35,592 bases of DNA from Vulcanimicrobiota bacterium (GTDB lineage Bacteria > Vulcanimicrobiota > Vulcanimicrobiia > Vulcanimicrobiales > Vulcanimicrobiaceae), in NCBI GenBank assembly GCA_019240755.1, contig JAFAXS010000150.1:1-35592 (forward strand), written 5' to 3'. Positions 16,571-24,213 of the stretch are shown piece by piece. Both the position numbers and the translations under genes were made by a program. The notes below the pieces were generated by a model that ran no database searches, had not been told where the DNA came from, and was given only the letters and a program-made list of their open reading frames with translations. Position 1 is the stretch's first letter; each line of letters starts with the position of its first letter.

Positions 16571-17605
16571 ATGCGCAAAAACGTCGTCATCGCGTGCCTC
16601 GTCGCACCATTGCTCGCGGCCTGCTCGAACGGCATCCCATCCGGCGCGGCCGGCGTGGACCCGTCAAAGTTTGGTGCCGCGCCCGGCAGCCGTCGCCTAC
16701 CGATAATCGCCGCGCCTGCGCAGAGCCTGCAAAACCCCTCGATGCCGGCCGCTAAGGGTATTCCGCGCGATCTCTACGTCGCGGATTTGGGCGCGAAGTT
16801 CGGGACCGGCGGCATCTTCATTCTCAAGAACCGCAGCTACAAGGAAGTTGGGGCCATCACGAACGGCATCAGTCAGGCAGACGGTATCTGGGTGGACCAG
16901 CATGGAAACGTTTATGCCGCGAATGCGAGCGGTGGAAACGCTACCGAATACGCGCCGCACGGCAGTTCGCCGATTTGTACGTACTCGGGCGCCACCGACC
17001 CGATCAATGTCTCAACCGACGCAAAGGATCACGTCTACGTCGCCGATTGGAACAATGGTTCGAACGGCGCAATCCTCGAGTACAAGCAGTGCAAGAACAA
17101 AATCATCAACCACTACTCGTTCAATAGTTACACCGCTCCGGAGGCCGCCGTCGCCGACGCTTCGGGCAATCTCTTCGTCGCCTACTACAACTCACAGGGG
17201 CCGCCGTCGGCCCAGGGCGCGTTCGAAGAGTTCGCGGCCGGGTCGATGACGCCGAAGCAGTTGAAAGCCACCGTGATGTTTCCCGGCGGAATGGTGGTCG
17301 ACAAGCACGGGGATCTGATCGTCGCCGACCAGGGTACGCAGGGGCAAACCAACGGGGCCGTGGACGTCATCGCGCCGCCGTACAAGACGCCAAAAGCGAT
17401 CGCCTCAAATCTTACCCAACCGTTCCATTTGACGCTGAACCACCGGGAGAAGCTGCTCTTCGTAAACTCGCTCTCGCTCTTCTCCGCCCATCCGACCGTC
17501 TGGGTAATGAGCTATCCCTCTGGAACGATCCTAACGACGCTCAACTCGTCAAACGGATTGCAATACCCAACCGGCGTCGCCGAATCTCCACCGGCCACAC
17601 TCTAG
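16571..17605 (+). CDS. Beta-propeller lipoprotein
   Basis: A 344-residue predicted lipoprotein: signal NVVIACLVAPLLAACSN with acylated Cys18. From about residue 65 it has propeller blades marked by DLYVADLGAKFGTGGIF, GNVYAANASGGNATEY, DHVYVADWNNGSNGAILEY, GNLFVAYYNSQG and GDLIVADQGTQG. The fold is a secreted NHL-like propeller; a binding role is inferred and no catalytic motif is visible. A damaged relative on the opposite strand (17914-18490) shares EYAP-G-SP, VDVI-PPY and other segments. The gene ends six bases before the stop of the convergent small repeat gene. Confidence 0.8.
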   Translation: MRKNVVIACLVAPLLAACSNGIPSGAAGVDPSKFGAAPGSRRLPIIAAPAQSLQNPSMPAAKGIPRDLYVADLGAKFGTGGIFILKNRSYKEVGAITNGISQADGIWVDQHGNVYAANASGGNATEYAPHGSSPICTYSGATDPINVSTDAKDHVYVADWNNGSNGAILEYKQCKNKIINHYSFNSYTAPEAAVADASGNLFVAYYNSQGPPSAQGAFEEFAAGSMTPKQLKATVMFPGGMVVDKHGDLIVADQGTQGQTNGAVDVIAPPYKTPKAIASNLTQPFHLTLNHREKLLFVNSLSLFSAHPTVWVMSYPSGTILTTLNSSNGLQYPTGVAESPPATL

Positions 17606-17610
17606 CTCCC

Positions 17611-17877
17611 CTAGCGACTGTGTTTGTTGACCGTCGCGTATGCAATCCGCTTGGCTTCGACCGCAGACTTTCCGCGCTCTTCCTCCGATTCGATGATATG
17701 TTCGGCTTGTCGCTTCTCTTTCGCGGTGTAGCGATGTTTGTCGGGATTCCCTTTGTTGACGGTCGCATAGCCGATCGCCTCGGCTTCCTCGCGAGGTAGC
17801 CCGCGCTTCTCTTCGCTTTCCGCGATGTGTTCGACTTGCCGGTGTTCCTTTGCCGAGTATCTGTGCTTCCTAGCCAT
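17611..17877 (-). CDS. Small basic protein of two tandem repeats (KHRYxAKExRQxEHI type)
   Basis: An 88-residue protein consisting of two copies of a roughly 42-residue unit. The copies open KHRYSAKEHRQVEHIAES and KHRYTAKEKRQAEHIIES, and each ends with a version of IxYATVNK. The unit resembles a small family often labelled plasmid stabilization protein (R-Q-x-EHI...RGKS...A-x-x-x-A-x-TVNK), normally a single copy; the label is not functional evidence. High Lys/Arg/Glu content and predicted helices suggest a soluble or nucleic-acid-associated protein. I start at ATG 17877; an in-frame GTG at 17907 would add ten residues. The function is unknown. Confidence 0.72.
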   Translation of the reverse strand: MARKHRYSAKEHRQVEHIAESEEKRGLPREEAEAIGYATVNKGNPDKHRYTAKEKRQAEHIIESEEERGKSAVEAKRIAYATVNKHSR

Positions 17878-17913
17878 GAAGATAGTCTGCCCGTCCGCAA
17901 TGCGCACGAACCA

Positions 17914-18490
17914 TTAATACACGGCATTAGGCCCATCAACTACGGCGGTCGGTTGTGATAGCCAGTTAGCGGTGCCGACAGTGGTTACGAGCGAGCCGGT
18001 CTGATAGTCGTAGACGAAAACCTCGCCGTGCCAGAAGTCGCTGAGGAATGCCAGATCGTCCGTGCAACGCTCGAGTACGGCGGGGGAATTACATCCACCG
18101 TGCCCTTACCGGCTTCGACGACGACCAGATCGTCGCTTATCGATCGCCATCGTGCCCTGATAGAGAAGCGACACGCCGAGCACGGTCTTGTTGCAGCCCT
18201 GCAGCCCGCCGGCATATTCCGCGATCTGCCCTTGGCCGCTGGGACCGGCATTGTAAACAACGAAGACGTCGTTGTTCGAATCCACGGTGACGCCGGAAAC
18301 GTAACTGCTGGTCACCGAGCAGTGCGCGATGACCGAGTTGACTCCCTGAAAGTATTGATTGACGTAGCCGTTGTAGTCCGCTTCGTAGACGTTTCCGTGA
18401 CGGTCGGTGGCCACGGCATACGGACTGGTAATCCCCGCGCTATACGTGAAGGACGGCGACGTTCCATTGGGAGCGTACTCCGTGCTTCAT
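17914..18490 (-). pseudogene. Decayed beta-propeller lipoprotein gene
   Basis: The minus strand has an intact ribosome binding site and start (GGAGGATACG then ATG AAG CAC at 18490), after which the sequence jumps, in another frame, to propeller blades: EYAPNGTSPSF, GNVYEADYNGYVNQYFQG, NDVFVVYNAGPSGQG. The signal peptide and first blades are therefore missing. The frame breaks again near 18134 (after GTMAIDK, before DDLVVVEAGKGTVDVIPPPY) and near 18060 (before DDLAFLSDFWHGEVFVYDY), and finally reaches TAA at 17914. Alignment with the intact paralogue at 16571 shows about fifteen residues lost at the 18060 break. Both downstream breaks adjoin the same ten bases, CCAGATCGTC on the plus strand (18051-18060 and 18125-18134). 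Confidence 0.8.
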
Positions 18491-18528
18491 CGTATCCTCC
18501 TTCACCCGGGAGGATAGCGGCGGTTCGT

Positions 18529-21500
18529 CTAGGCAGCGTCTAAAGGGAGACGCCGGGTATGAACGCCCGACGTTCGTCCGCGGTACGCGACGTAAACGAT
18601 CGGCACCACGAAGAGCGTGAGCAGCAGCGAGGTCGTCAGACCGCCGATCACGACCGTCCCCAGGGCGCGGCGGTACTCCGCGCCGGTCGTATCGCCCAGC
18701 GCCAGCGGCAGCATGCCGGCGATCATCGCAAACGTCGTCATCACGATCGGCCGAAAGCGCACGCGCGCCGCCTGACACACCGCGTCCAGCGCCCGGCGAC
18801 CGCGCCCAAAAGCGCGCTCGGAATACTCGATGAGCAGAATGCCGTTCTTCGCCACCAAGCCCACCAGCATCACGATTCCGAGCATCGAGTACAGATTGAG
18901 CGTTTGATTCTCCAGCACGCCCGCCGCGGGCCAAATGTTACGCAGCGCATTCAAAATGAAGAGCGTCCCGAACGCGCCCACCGCGGCAAGCGGAACCGTC
19001 ACCATCACGATCAGCGGCAGCGCATAACTACGATACAGCACGGCCAGGATCGCGTATACCAAACAGAGTGAAATCCCCAACGCGGCAAAAATTCGCACGA
19101 CCGCATCCAAAAATTGTTCCACGTCGCCGCGCGGCTCGATGCGCGCGCCCCCCGGAAGGAAACCCGGCTGCCGCAACGCGCGCGACACGGCCGACGTCAC
19201 GCGCCCGATCGGCGCGCCGGCCGCCGGGTTCGCGCTCACGGTGACGGTGCGGCGGCCGTCCTCGCGTTCCAGAATCACCGGCTGCTGCGACCGCGCGACG
19301 CGCGATACGTCGCCGAGCGGGATCGCGGTCCCATCGCTGCTGCGAACCAACTGTCGCTGTATCTCGTCCAGGTCGCCGTCGTGCGCCGCATCAGACTGCA
19401 CGACGACGTCAATCAGGCCCGAGGGCAATCTCGCCCGCGTCGCGATGGCCCCTGCGGTCCCGATGCGCGCGGTCTGCGCGGCATCGTTCGGATTGACGTC
19501 GAGCAGCTGCGCCTTCCGATCGTCGATCGCGATGGATACGTAGGGCGCCAACCCAAGATCGCTGCGCCGGACGTCCGTCGCGAACGGGTTTGCTTTCAAG
19601 ATGCCGGCGATGCGACCGGCAGCGACGTCCACGTCCGGTGAATCGCCGTCGCTGCCCGCGATGCTGTAGCTGATAGGAGCGGCCCCGCCCATGCCCTGTC
19701 CCGCCGCAGCAATCGTCGCGTCGGGAACCAGGTTGTTCAGCGCTTTCACCTCGCGGATCACGGCTTGTTCGTCGCCGTTTGGATCGCTCAAGATGATGCC
19801 GAGCTCGGCGACGTTCCCGGCGAATACGTCGGCATTGCCGTTGAAGGCGCGGCCCGCCGTCGCCTCGACGTGCGCGATCGCGGGGTCTTGCAGCAGCGCC
19901 TGCGTCACGCGCGATGCCGCGGCATCGGTTGTCGCGAGCGGCGTGCCGGCGGGCAAGGTCAGGGCGATCGTCGCCTTCCCTCGATTGATCGGCGGCGAGA
20001 ACTCCGTCGGAATCAAGCCGAAAAGCAGAACTGCAAGCGACGCGGCGCAGACGCCGATCACGGCCGCGGCCACGCCGAATCGCCGTCGCCACGCCCACGG
20101 CAGCCATGCGTCGGCATAACGCTGCGCCACGCGCGCTTCAAGCGCGCCGAAGGCATTGATCGCGCCGTGCCACGCCGCGATCAGATGCAGCAGAAGACCC
20201 TTACGGAACGTCCACGGCAGCGTGCGCGCTCGCGATCGGAGCGCCTCCACGACCGTTGCGTACGTCATCGCGTCGAACATCGGCGCGTGCTCCGGTAACG
20301 CCCAGCGTGCGCACAGCAGCGGCGTCAGCGTCAACGACACCAGCAGCGAGAAGGCCGTCGCGAACACGATTGCGAGCCCGAACTCGCGCATGAACTCGCC
20401 GATGATCCCCGGCATCAGGGCGACCGGCGCGAACACGGCGACGTCCACGAGCGTGATCGCGAACGCGGCGCCGCCCAACTCGCGTCGCCCTGCCAACGCC
20501 GCTTCATCGTTCGAGCGCCCGCGCCCCACGTTGCGCGCGATCGCCTCGATTATCACGATCGAGTCGTCAACCAAAATGCCGATCGTCAGCGAAAGGCCCA
20601 TCAACGTGAGCAGATTCAGGGTGAATCCGAACGCCCACATCGCCGCGAACGCGGCGCACAGCGAGCTCGGGATCGCAACCGCCGCGATGGCCGCCTTCCG
20701 CCACGAATGCAGGAAGAGGAGCATCACCACAACCGTTAGCGCGACGCCTTCGCCCAAAGTTTGAAGCACGCCGCCGATGGCGGCGCGCGTCGGCGGCTCG
20801 TCGGTGCGCAGCTCCTCGAAACGAACCGACGGCAACTGCGCGCGCAGCCGCGCAAACACGCGCCGAACGCCGGCGATCGTTCGCAGCGCGTCCGCGCCGG
20901 TCGACGCCGACACGGAGAGAATCGCCGACGAATCGCCGTCCACTCGCGAGATCGAGTTGCGCTCGGCGTAGCCGTCAACGACGTCGGCTACGTCGTGCAG
21001 TCGCGTCGCGGACGCCCCCGGAATGGTCACGGGCAACGCCTCCAACCGATCGGGTGCGACCGCCGACGCATCAATGCCGATCGCCGCCTCCGCCGTTCGC
21101 GACCGCAGAGTTCCGCCGGGAAAAACGTCGTTGCCCGCCGCCACGGCGCGAAACAAGTCCAGCGGGGTCGCGCGCAGCGCCGCAAGCGCCGCGGCGCGCG
21201 GCCGAATCGTGAACTGCCGCGTCTGCGCGCCGCCGACGACGACGCGCCCAACGCCCGGAGCCATTCGCACGGCGGGCGCTATCTGGCGCGAAAGTATCTC
21301 GGCGAGGCGGCCGTCGGAGAGCAGCGCCGAGCTGACGCCTTCCTCCACGATAGGCGCCTGCGTCGGATCGTCGTTTGAAACGACCGGCGCCACAAGATCG
21401 GCCGGCAGGTTCGCGCGCGCCGAGTCAACGGCTTGCTGCACGCCGGCCCGATCGGTCTCGATGCTGGAGCCGAAGCGGAAGCGGATCACGATCTGCGCCA

Positions 21501-21762
21501 GTCCGTTTTGCGCCGACGCCGAAACGCGCGCCACATCGGGCACGCTCTGCAGCGTCTCTTCGATGGGCTCCGCGATCAACCGCTCGATCTCCGCCGGCGC
21601 CGCGCCCGGATACGGCGCCGAGACCGACACGACCGGTATCGCGACGGGAGGCAGCATGCCGCGCCCCATGCGCGTGAACGCGACCAACCCCAGCAAACCC
21701 ACGAGCCCAAAGAAAAGCGTCGCCGCCACGGGATTGCGCAGGCAATATTTCGTGAGCCACAC
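18529..21762 (-). CDS. RND efflux transporter, HAE1/AcrB-like permease
   Basis: From GTG 21762 the protein has 1077 residues, right for a hydrophobe/amphiphile RND pump that exports drugs or other hydrophobic compounds using the proton gradient. It begins VWLTKYCLRNPVAATLFFGL, the usual first helix. The proton-relay residues are present: Asp399 and Asp400 in GILVDDSIVII, Lys972 in GLVAKNGILLIEY and Thr1009/1010 in IVMTTFAMIAGMLPLALG. Two large periplasmic domains follow helices 1 and 7. The cytoplasmic segment between helices 6 and 7 (about residues 490-560) is longer than in AcrB. No membrane fusion protein or outer-membrane channel gene is adjacent, so it must use partners elsewhere. The open frame continues upstream to 21936 without a plausible extra domain. 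Confidence 0.9.
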   Translation of the reverse strand: MWLTKYCLRNPVAATLFFGLVGLLGLVAFTRMGRGMLPPVAIPVVSVSAPYPGAAPAEIERLIAEPIEETLQSVPDVARVSASAQNGLAQIVIRFRFGSSIETDRAGVQQAVDSARANLPADLVAPVVSNDDPTQAPIVEEGVSSALLSDGRLAEILSRQIAPAVRMAPGVGRVVVGGAQTRQFTIRPRAAALAALRATPLDLFRAVAAGNDVFPGGTLRSRTAEAAIGIDASAVAPDRLEALPVTIPGASATRLHDVADVVDGYAERNSISRVDGDSSAILSVSASTGADALRTIAGVRRVFARLRAQLPSVRFEELRTDEPPTRAAIGGVLQTLGEGVALTVVVMLLFLHSWRKAAIAAVAIPSSLCAAFAAMWAFGFTLNLLTLMGLSLTIGILVDDSIVIIEAIARNVGRGRSNDEAALAGRRELGGAAFAITLVDVAVFAPVALMPGIIGEFMREFGLAIVFATAFSLLVSLTLTPLLCARWALPEHAPMFDAMTYATVVEALRSRARTLPWTFRKGLLLHLIAAWHGAINAFGALEARVAQRYADAWLPWAWRRRFGVAAAVIGVCAASLAVLLFGLIPTEFSPPINRGKATIALTLPAGTPLATTDAAASRVTQALLQDPAIAHVEATAGRAFNGNADVFAGNVAELGIILSDPNGDEQAVIREVKALNNLVPDATIAAAGQGMGGAAPISYSIAGSDGDSPDVDVAAGRIAGILKANPFATDVRRSDLGLAPYVSIAIDDRKAQLLDVNPNDAAQTARIGTAGAIATRARLPSGLIDVVVQSDAAHDGDLDEIQRQLVRSSDGTAIPLGDVSRVARSQQPVILEREDGRRTVTVSANPAAGAPIGRVTSAVSRALRQPGFLPGGARIEPRGDVEQFLDAVVRIFAALGISLCLVYAILAVLYRSYALPLIVMVTVPLAAVGAFGTLFILNALRNIWPAAGVLENQTLNLYSMLGIVMLVGLVAKNGILLIEYSERAFGRGRRALDAVCQAARVRFRPIVMTTFAMIAGMLPLALGDTTGAEYRRALGTVVIGGLTTSLLLTLFVVPIVYVAYRGRTSGVHTRRLPLDAA

Positions 21763-21886
21763 TCCCTGGAGATTTCGTGCCGGCGCGGAGCGCGGCTGCC
21801 GGAGCGTTGCCGTAATTACTTCATGCAGGAGTAAAACCGCGCCCGAACGGCGTTGCGTCGCGATCGAAACGTAGTATCTTTCCGGC

Positions 21887-22252
21887 ATGAAGAACATTCT
21901 ACTCGCCGTGGTCCTCGCACAAATGATGGGCCACAAGCCTCCGGTTCCAATGACGCCGCAGCAGTTCGCGCAACGCGCGCCGGGTCAAAGCGTTCAGATT
22001 GCGGTCCGCGTAAGGAGCGTGCAACGCACGACCGTGGTCGCCGAGCTGCTGGTGCACCAGACCGACACGCTGTCGCACCCGACGGGACAGTCGGTAAAGC
22101 TCTACGTCGCTTCGGGAACGCCCGTGATCATGGGGGCGCCCGGCGACATCGTTCCCGGCGCCGTCCTCTTCGTCTACGGCATCGTTACGAAATCGAACAG
22201 CGTTGACGTCAAACAAGTCGTCGTGGATACGAAATACGTGAAGGTTGAATAA
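21887..22252 (+). CDS. Small exported protein, possibly OB-fold
   Basis: A 121-residue protein with a short hydrophobic N-terminus (MKNILLAVVLAQMMG), probably a signal peptide or anchor, followed by a Met/His/Pro-rich stretch (QMMGHKPPVPM). The remainder has alternating beta strands (QSVQIAVRVRSVQRTTVVAELLV, GQSVKLYVA, AVLFVYGIV, VDVKQVVVD) that look like a five-strand OB-type barrel; this is by eye only. I do not recognise the family. Its TAA is one base before the GTG start of the putative diheme cytochrome gene, so the two are almost certainly cotranscribed. It is divergent from the RND gene across 124 bases. A role as redox or heme partner of the next gene product is speculation. Confidence 0.68.
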   Translation: MKNILLAVVLAQMMGHKPPVPMTPQQFAQRAPGQSVQIAVRVRSVQRTTVVAELLVHQTDTLSHPTGQSVKLYVASGTPVIMGAPGDIVPGAVLFVYGIVTKSNSVDVKQVVVDTKYVKVE

Positions 22253-22253
22253 C

Positions 22254-22637
22254 GTGAGCGGCTCGGATATCACGGCCTGGTTGGCGCTCGCGCTGATCCC
22301 GCTGACGGCCGCGATCGGTCGGGCGATCAGGCGCTGGGGTTCCGGCGCCTTCGCCCTTCGCATGCGGCCGCATTACGTGCTGGGATATCTGGCGCTGCTC
22401 GGCGCACTTTATCACACGATGGGAGCGATGTCCGCCACCGGTGGCGCGAATTCGAACGGCCTCTGGTTTGCGAGCCTCGCCACGCTCGGCCTCGGAGCGC
22501 AGGCCTTGCTCGGAACGAATCTGCAGGCTCCCGGCACGTACCGCAGGCCGTTGCGCCGTTGGCATATGATCCTCTTTTGGCTGACCGCCGCGTTGGCGCT
22601 CGCGCACGTCGTTCTCAATGGGCCGTTCCTCTCCTGA
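22254..22637 (+). CDS. Four-helix membrane protein with two HX13H motifs, probable diheme cytochrome b
   Basis: The 127-residue product has four hydrophobic helices at about 5-24, 40-58, 70-90 and 104-122. Helix 2 holds His40 and His54 (HYVLGYLALLGALYH) and helix 4 holds His104 and His118 (HMILFWLTAALALAH): in both, exactly thirteen residues separate the histidines. That spacing on two parallel helices is the bis-heme ligand pattern of cytochrome b and of ferric-reductase/NOX-type domains. The protein is much shorter than those families and has no flavin or NAD(P)H domain. GTG 22254 is chosen with AAGG nine bases before; TTG 22245 is possible. Its end overlaps the PadR gene by 20 bases. Heme binding is inferred from the pattern. 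Confidence 0.75.
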   Translation: MSGSDITAWLALALIPLTAAIGRAIRRWGSGAFALRMRPHYVLGYLALLGALYHTMGAMSATGGANSNGLWFASLATLGLGAQALLGTNLQAPGTYRRPLRRWHMILFWLTAALALAHVVLNGPFLS

Positions 22638-23199
22638 CGCAACCGCCGCAGCGGATCACCGCCGAGAGTTGCTCGTGCTAGGCATCCTTCGCTGGCAGGC
22701 GCTGTCGGCGTACGCGATCGACCGCGCCGTCCGCCGGCACACCGTGCTGTACCGCGGTCTGCGCCACGGCAACGTATACAATCTCGTCGGGCGCTTAGCC
22801 GAGTCCGGCTACATCGGCGGACGTTCCGGCAAAGCGAATCGCGGTCCCGCCGCGTCAAAGATCGTCTATCACGTCACGCCCAAAGGCGAACAGCGCTTTC
22901 GTCAAATTCTCGAAGCGGTTCTCTACGACACCGCCGCGGATGATTGCTCGCTGCAGATCGCGCTCGTTCTGCTCACGCAGCTCAGGCGTTCGCAGGCGAC
23001 TCGAATGCTCGAACGCCGGAACCGAGAACTCATTGCGCAGGAGCGTCGGCTCAAGCGCCTCTACGGCGACAGTTCCCGCTCCGCCGCCGCGTCGCTCGCC
23101 GGGGCGCACGCCGTTTCGCGCCTGCAATCGGAGAAGCGTTTTGTCAGTGACGCGCTGCGCCTCATTGCCAAGCGAAGTTCCTATCCGGATTGGGAATGA
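22618..23199 (+). CDS. PadR-family transcriptional regulator
   Basis: This 193-residue protein has an N-terminal winged-helix domain of the PadR type (about residues 15-100): RRELLVLGILRWQALSAYAI, then GNVYNLVGRLAESGYI and YHVTPKGEQRFRQIL, the usual recognition helix and wing. The C-terminal half (about 100-193) is helical and rich in Arg/Glu, consistent with a dimerisation coiled coil. PadR proteins commonly repress neighbouring efflux or stress genes in response to small molecules, so this one may control its own operon or the divergent RND pump; both are inference. The ATG at 22618 overlaps the end of the membrane-protein gene by 20 bases, implying cotranscription. Confidence 0.85.
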   Translation: MGRSSPDATAAADHRRELLVLGILRWQALSAYAIDRAVRRHTVLYRGLRHGNVYNLVGRLAESGYIGGRSGKANRGPAASKIVYHVTPKGEQRFRQILEAVLYDTAADDCSLQIALVLLTQLRRSQATRMLERRNRELIAQERRLKRLYGDSSRSAAASLAGAHAVSRLQSEKRFVSDALRLIAKRSSYPDWE

Positions 23200-23225
23200 G
23201 TCGCGCGCCGTCGAAGTAGCAAACG

Positions 23226-23243
23226 GCGCCGGCATCCCGGCGC
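23226..23243 (+). promoter_or_regulatory. GC-rich hairpin directly before a ribosome binding site
   Basis: GCGCCGG (23226-23232) pairs perfectly with CCGGCGC (23237-23243) around a CATC loop, and AAGGAG follows at 23244-23249, seven bases before ATG 23257. Without a T-run it is a poor terminator; it may separate the PadR operon from the next transcript or affect translation of the glycine-rich protein. Confidence 0.45.
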
Positions 23244-23256
23244 AAGGAGCGACCCG

Positions 23257-24213
23257 ATGAGGCTTTCCACGTTTGCATGGCGCGGCGCGTGCGCGGGCGT
23301 GGCGGCCGCGCTGCTGGCCGCCTGCGGACAAGTGTCGGGCCCGCTCGTGGCCCGGAGTGCGATCTCGCAAGTCAGGGCGCCGGCCACGGGCCATCACAAA
23401 TTCCGCTATACCGGCGGAGAACAGTTCTTCACGGTACCCGCCGGAATAACGCACGTGCGGATCGTCGCGCAAGGCGCCGGCACGCCTGCGGCCACCTATA
23501 TTCCTGGAAGCCGCGGCGGCACGGCGGAAGGAACCATTACCGTGACGCCGGGTGAGAAGCTGGCGGTCTTCGTTGGGGGCAAAGGGCTCCTCGGAGCCAA
23601 CGGCGGCGGCGGACTCGGCGGTTTCAACGGCGGCGGCGACGGCGGCAAAGGCGTGTACATGGGAAGCAACAGCAACGGCGGCACCGGCGGCGGGGGTGCC
23701 TCCGACGTTCGCCAACGCGGCGACGCGTTGACGAATCGTGTGGTCGTCGCGGGCGGCGGTGGAGGCGGAGGGATCGCGGTCGGATTCTATGGCGCCGGCG
23801 TCGGCGGTGAAGGCGGCGGAAACATCGGTCAGAACGGCCGCGGCGGTTATCCGGGCGGAGTCATCGGTGGCGGAGGCTACGGCGGTACGCAGCGCAAGGG
23901 CGGCAAAGGCGGCCTTGGCGCGCATTTCGGCTCATCCAGCCAGGGCGCACACGGCTATCGCGGGCGCTTGGGCCGTGGAGGCGCGGGCGGTCCCGGTTAT
24001 ACCAAGAGCGGTTATGGCGGCGGTGGCGGCGGCGGTGGCGGTGGTTACTACGGCGGTGGCGGGGGCGGCTCGGGCTCGAACCGCACGAGCGGTGTCGGCG
24101 GCGGCGGCGGCGGCGGAGGCGGCTCCGGCTACGTCACACCGCGCGCAACCCACGCGAAAACGATCCAAGGCGCGGGTTCACCGAAAAACGGTGGAGTCGA
24201 GATCTTTTGGTAA
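23257..24213 (+). CDS. Glycine-rich lipoprotein
   Basis: A 318-residue predicted lipoprotein: signal GACAGVAAALLAACG with acylated Cys23. A short beta region (KFRYTGGEQFFTVPAGITHV, residues about 48-67) precedes long glycine-rich stretches with loops such as GGGGLGGFNGGGDGGKG, GGGGASDVRQRGDAL and VVVAGGGGGGG. This order matches the glycine-rich domain found in many secreted bacterial proteins and in ALK/LTK receptors, which folds as polyglycine-II helices. It ends NGGVEIFW. A surface or structural role is inferred; no enzyme motif is present. AAGGAG supports the ATG. Its end overlaps the TTG start of the next gene by seven bases. Confidence 0.8.
   Translation: MRLSTFAWRGACAGVAAALLAACGQVSGPLVARSAISQVRAPATGHHKFRYTGGEQFFTVPAGITHVRIVAQGAGTPAATYIPGSRGGTAEGTITVTPGEKLAVFVGGKGLLGANGGGGLGGFNGGGDGGKGVYMGSNSNGGTGGGGASDVRQRGDALTNRVVVAGGGGGGGIAVGFYGAGVGGEGGGNIGQNGRGGYPGGVIGGGGYGGTQRKGGKGGLGAHFGSSSQGAHGYRGRLGRGGAGGPGYTKSGYGGGGGGGGGGYYGGGGGGSGSNRTSGVGGGGGGGGGSGYVTPRATHAKTIQGAGSPKNGGVEIFW

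Noticed and set aside
18440-18934. Open frame ending MKHGVRSQWNVAVLHV
   Set aside because: It is antisense-phase reading of the RND gene joined to the start of the propeller pseudogene; only the MKH start is meaningful.
22855-23925. Open frame of 356 codons on the minus strand, Ala-rich
   Set aside because: The Ala-rich composition is the complement of the glycine-rich gene; it spans two real genes and an intergenic hairpin.
23600-24150. Repeated GGCGGC units as possible satellite or CRISPR-like array
   Set aside because: They are glycine codons of a coding sequence, without constant repeat and spacer lengths.
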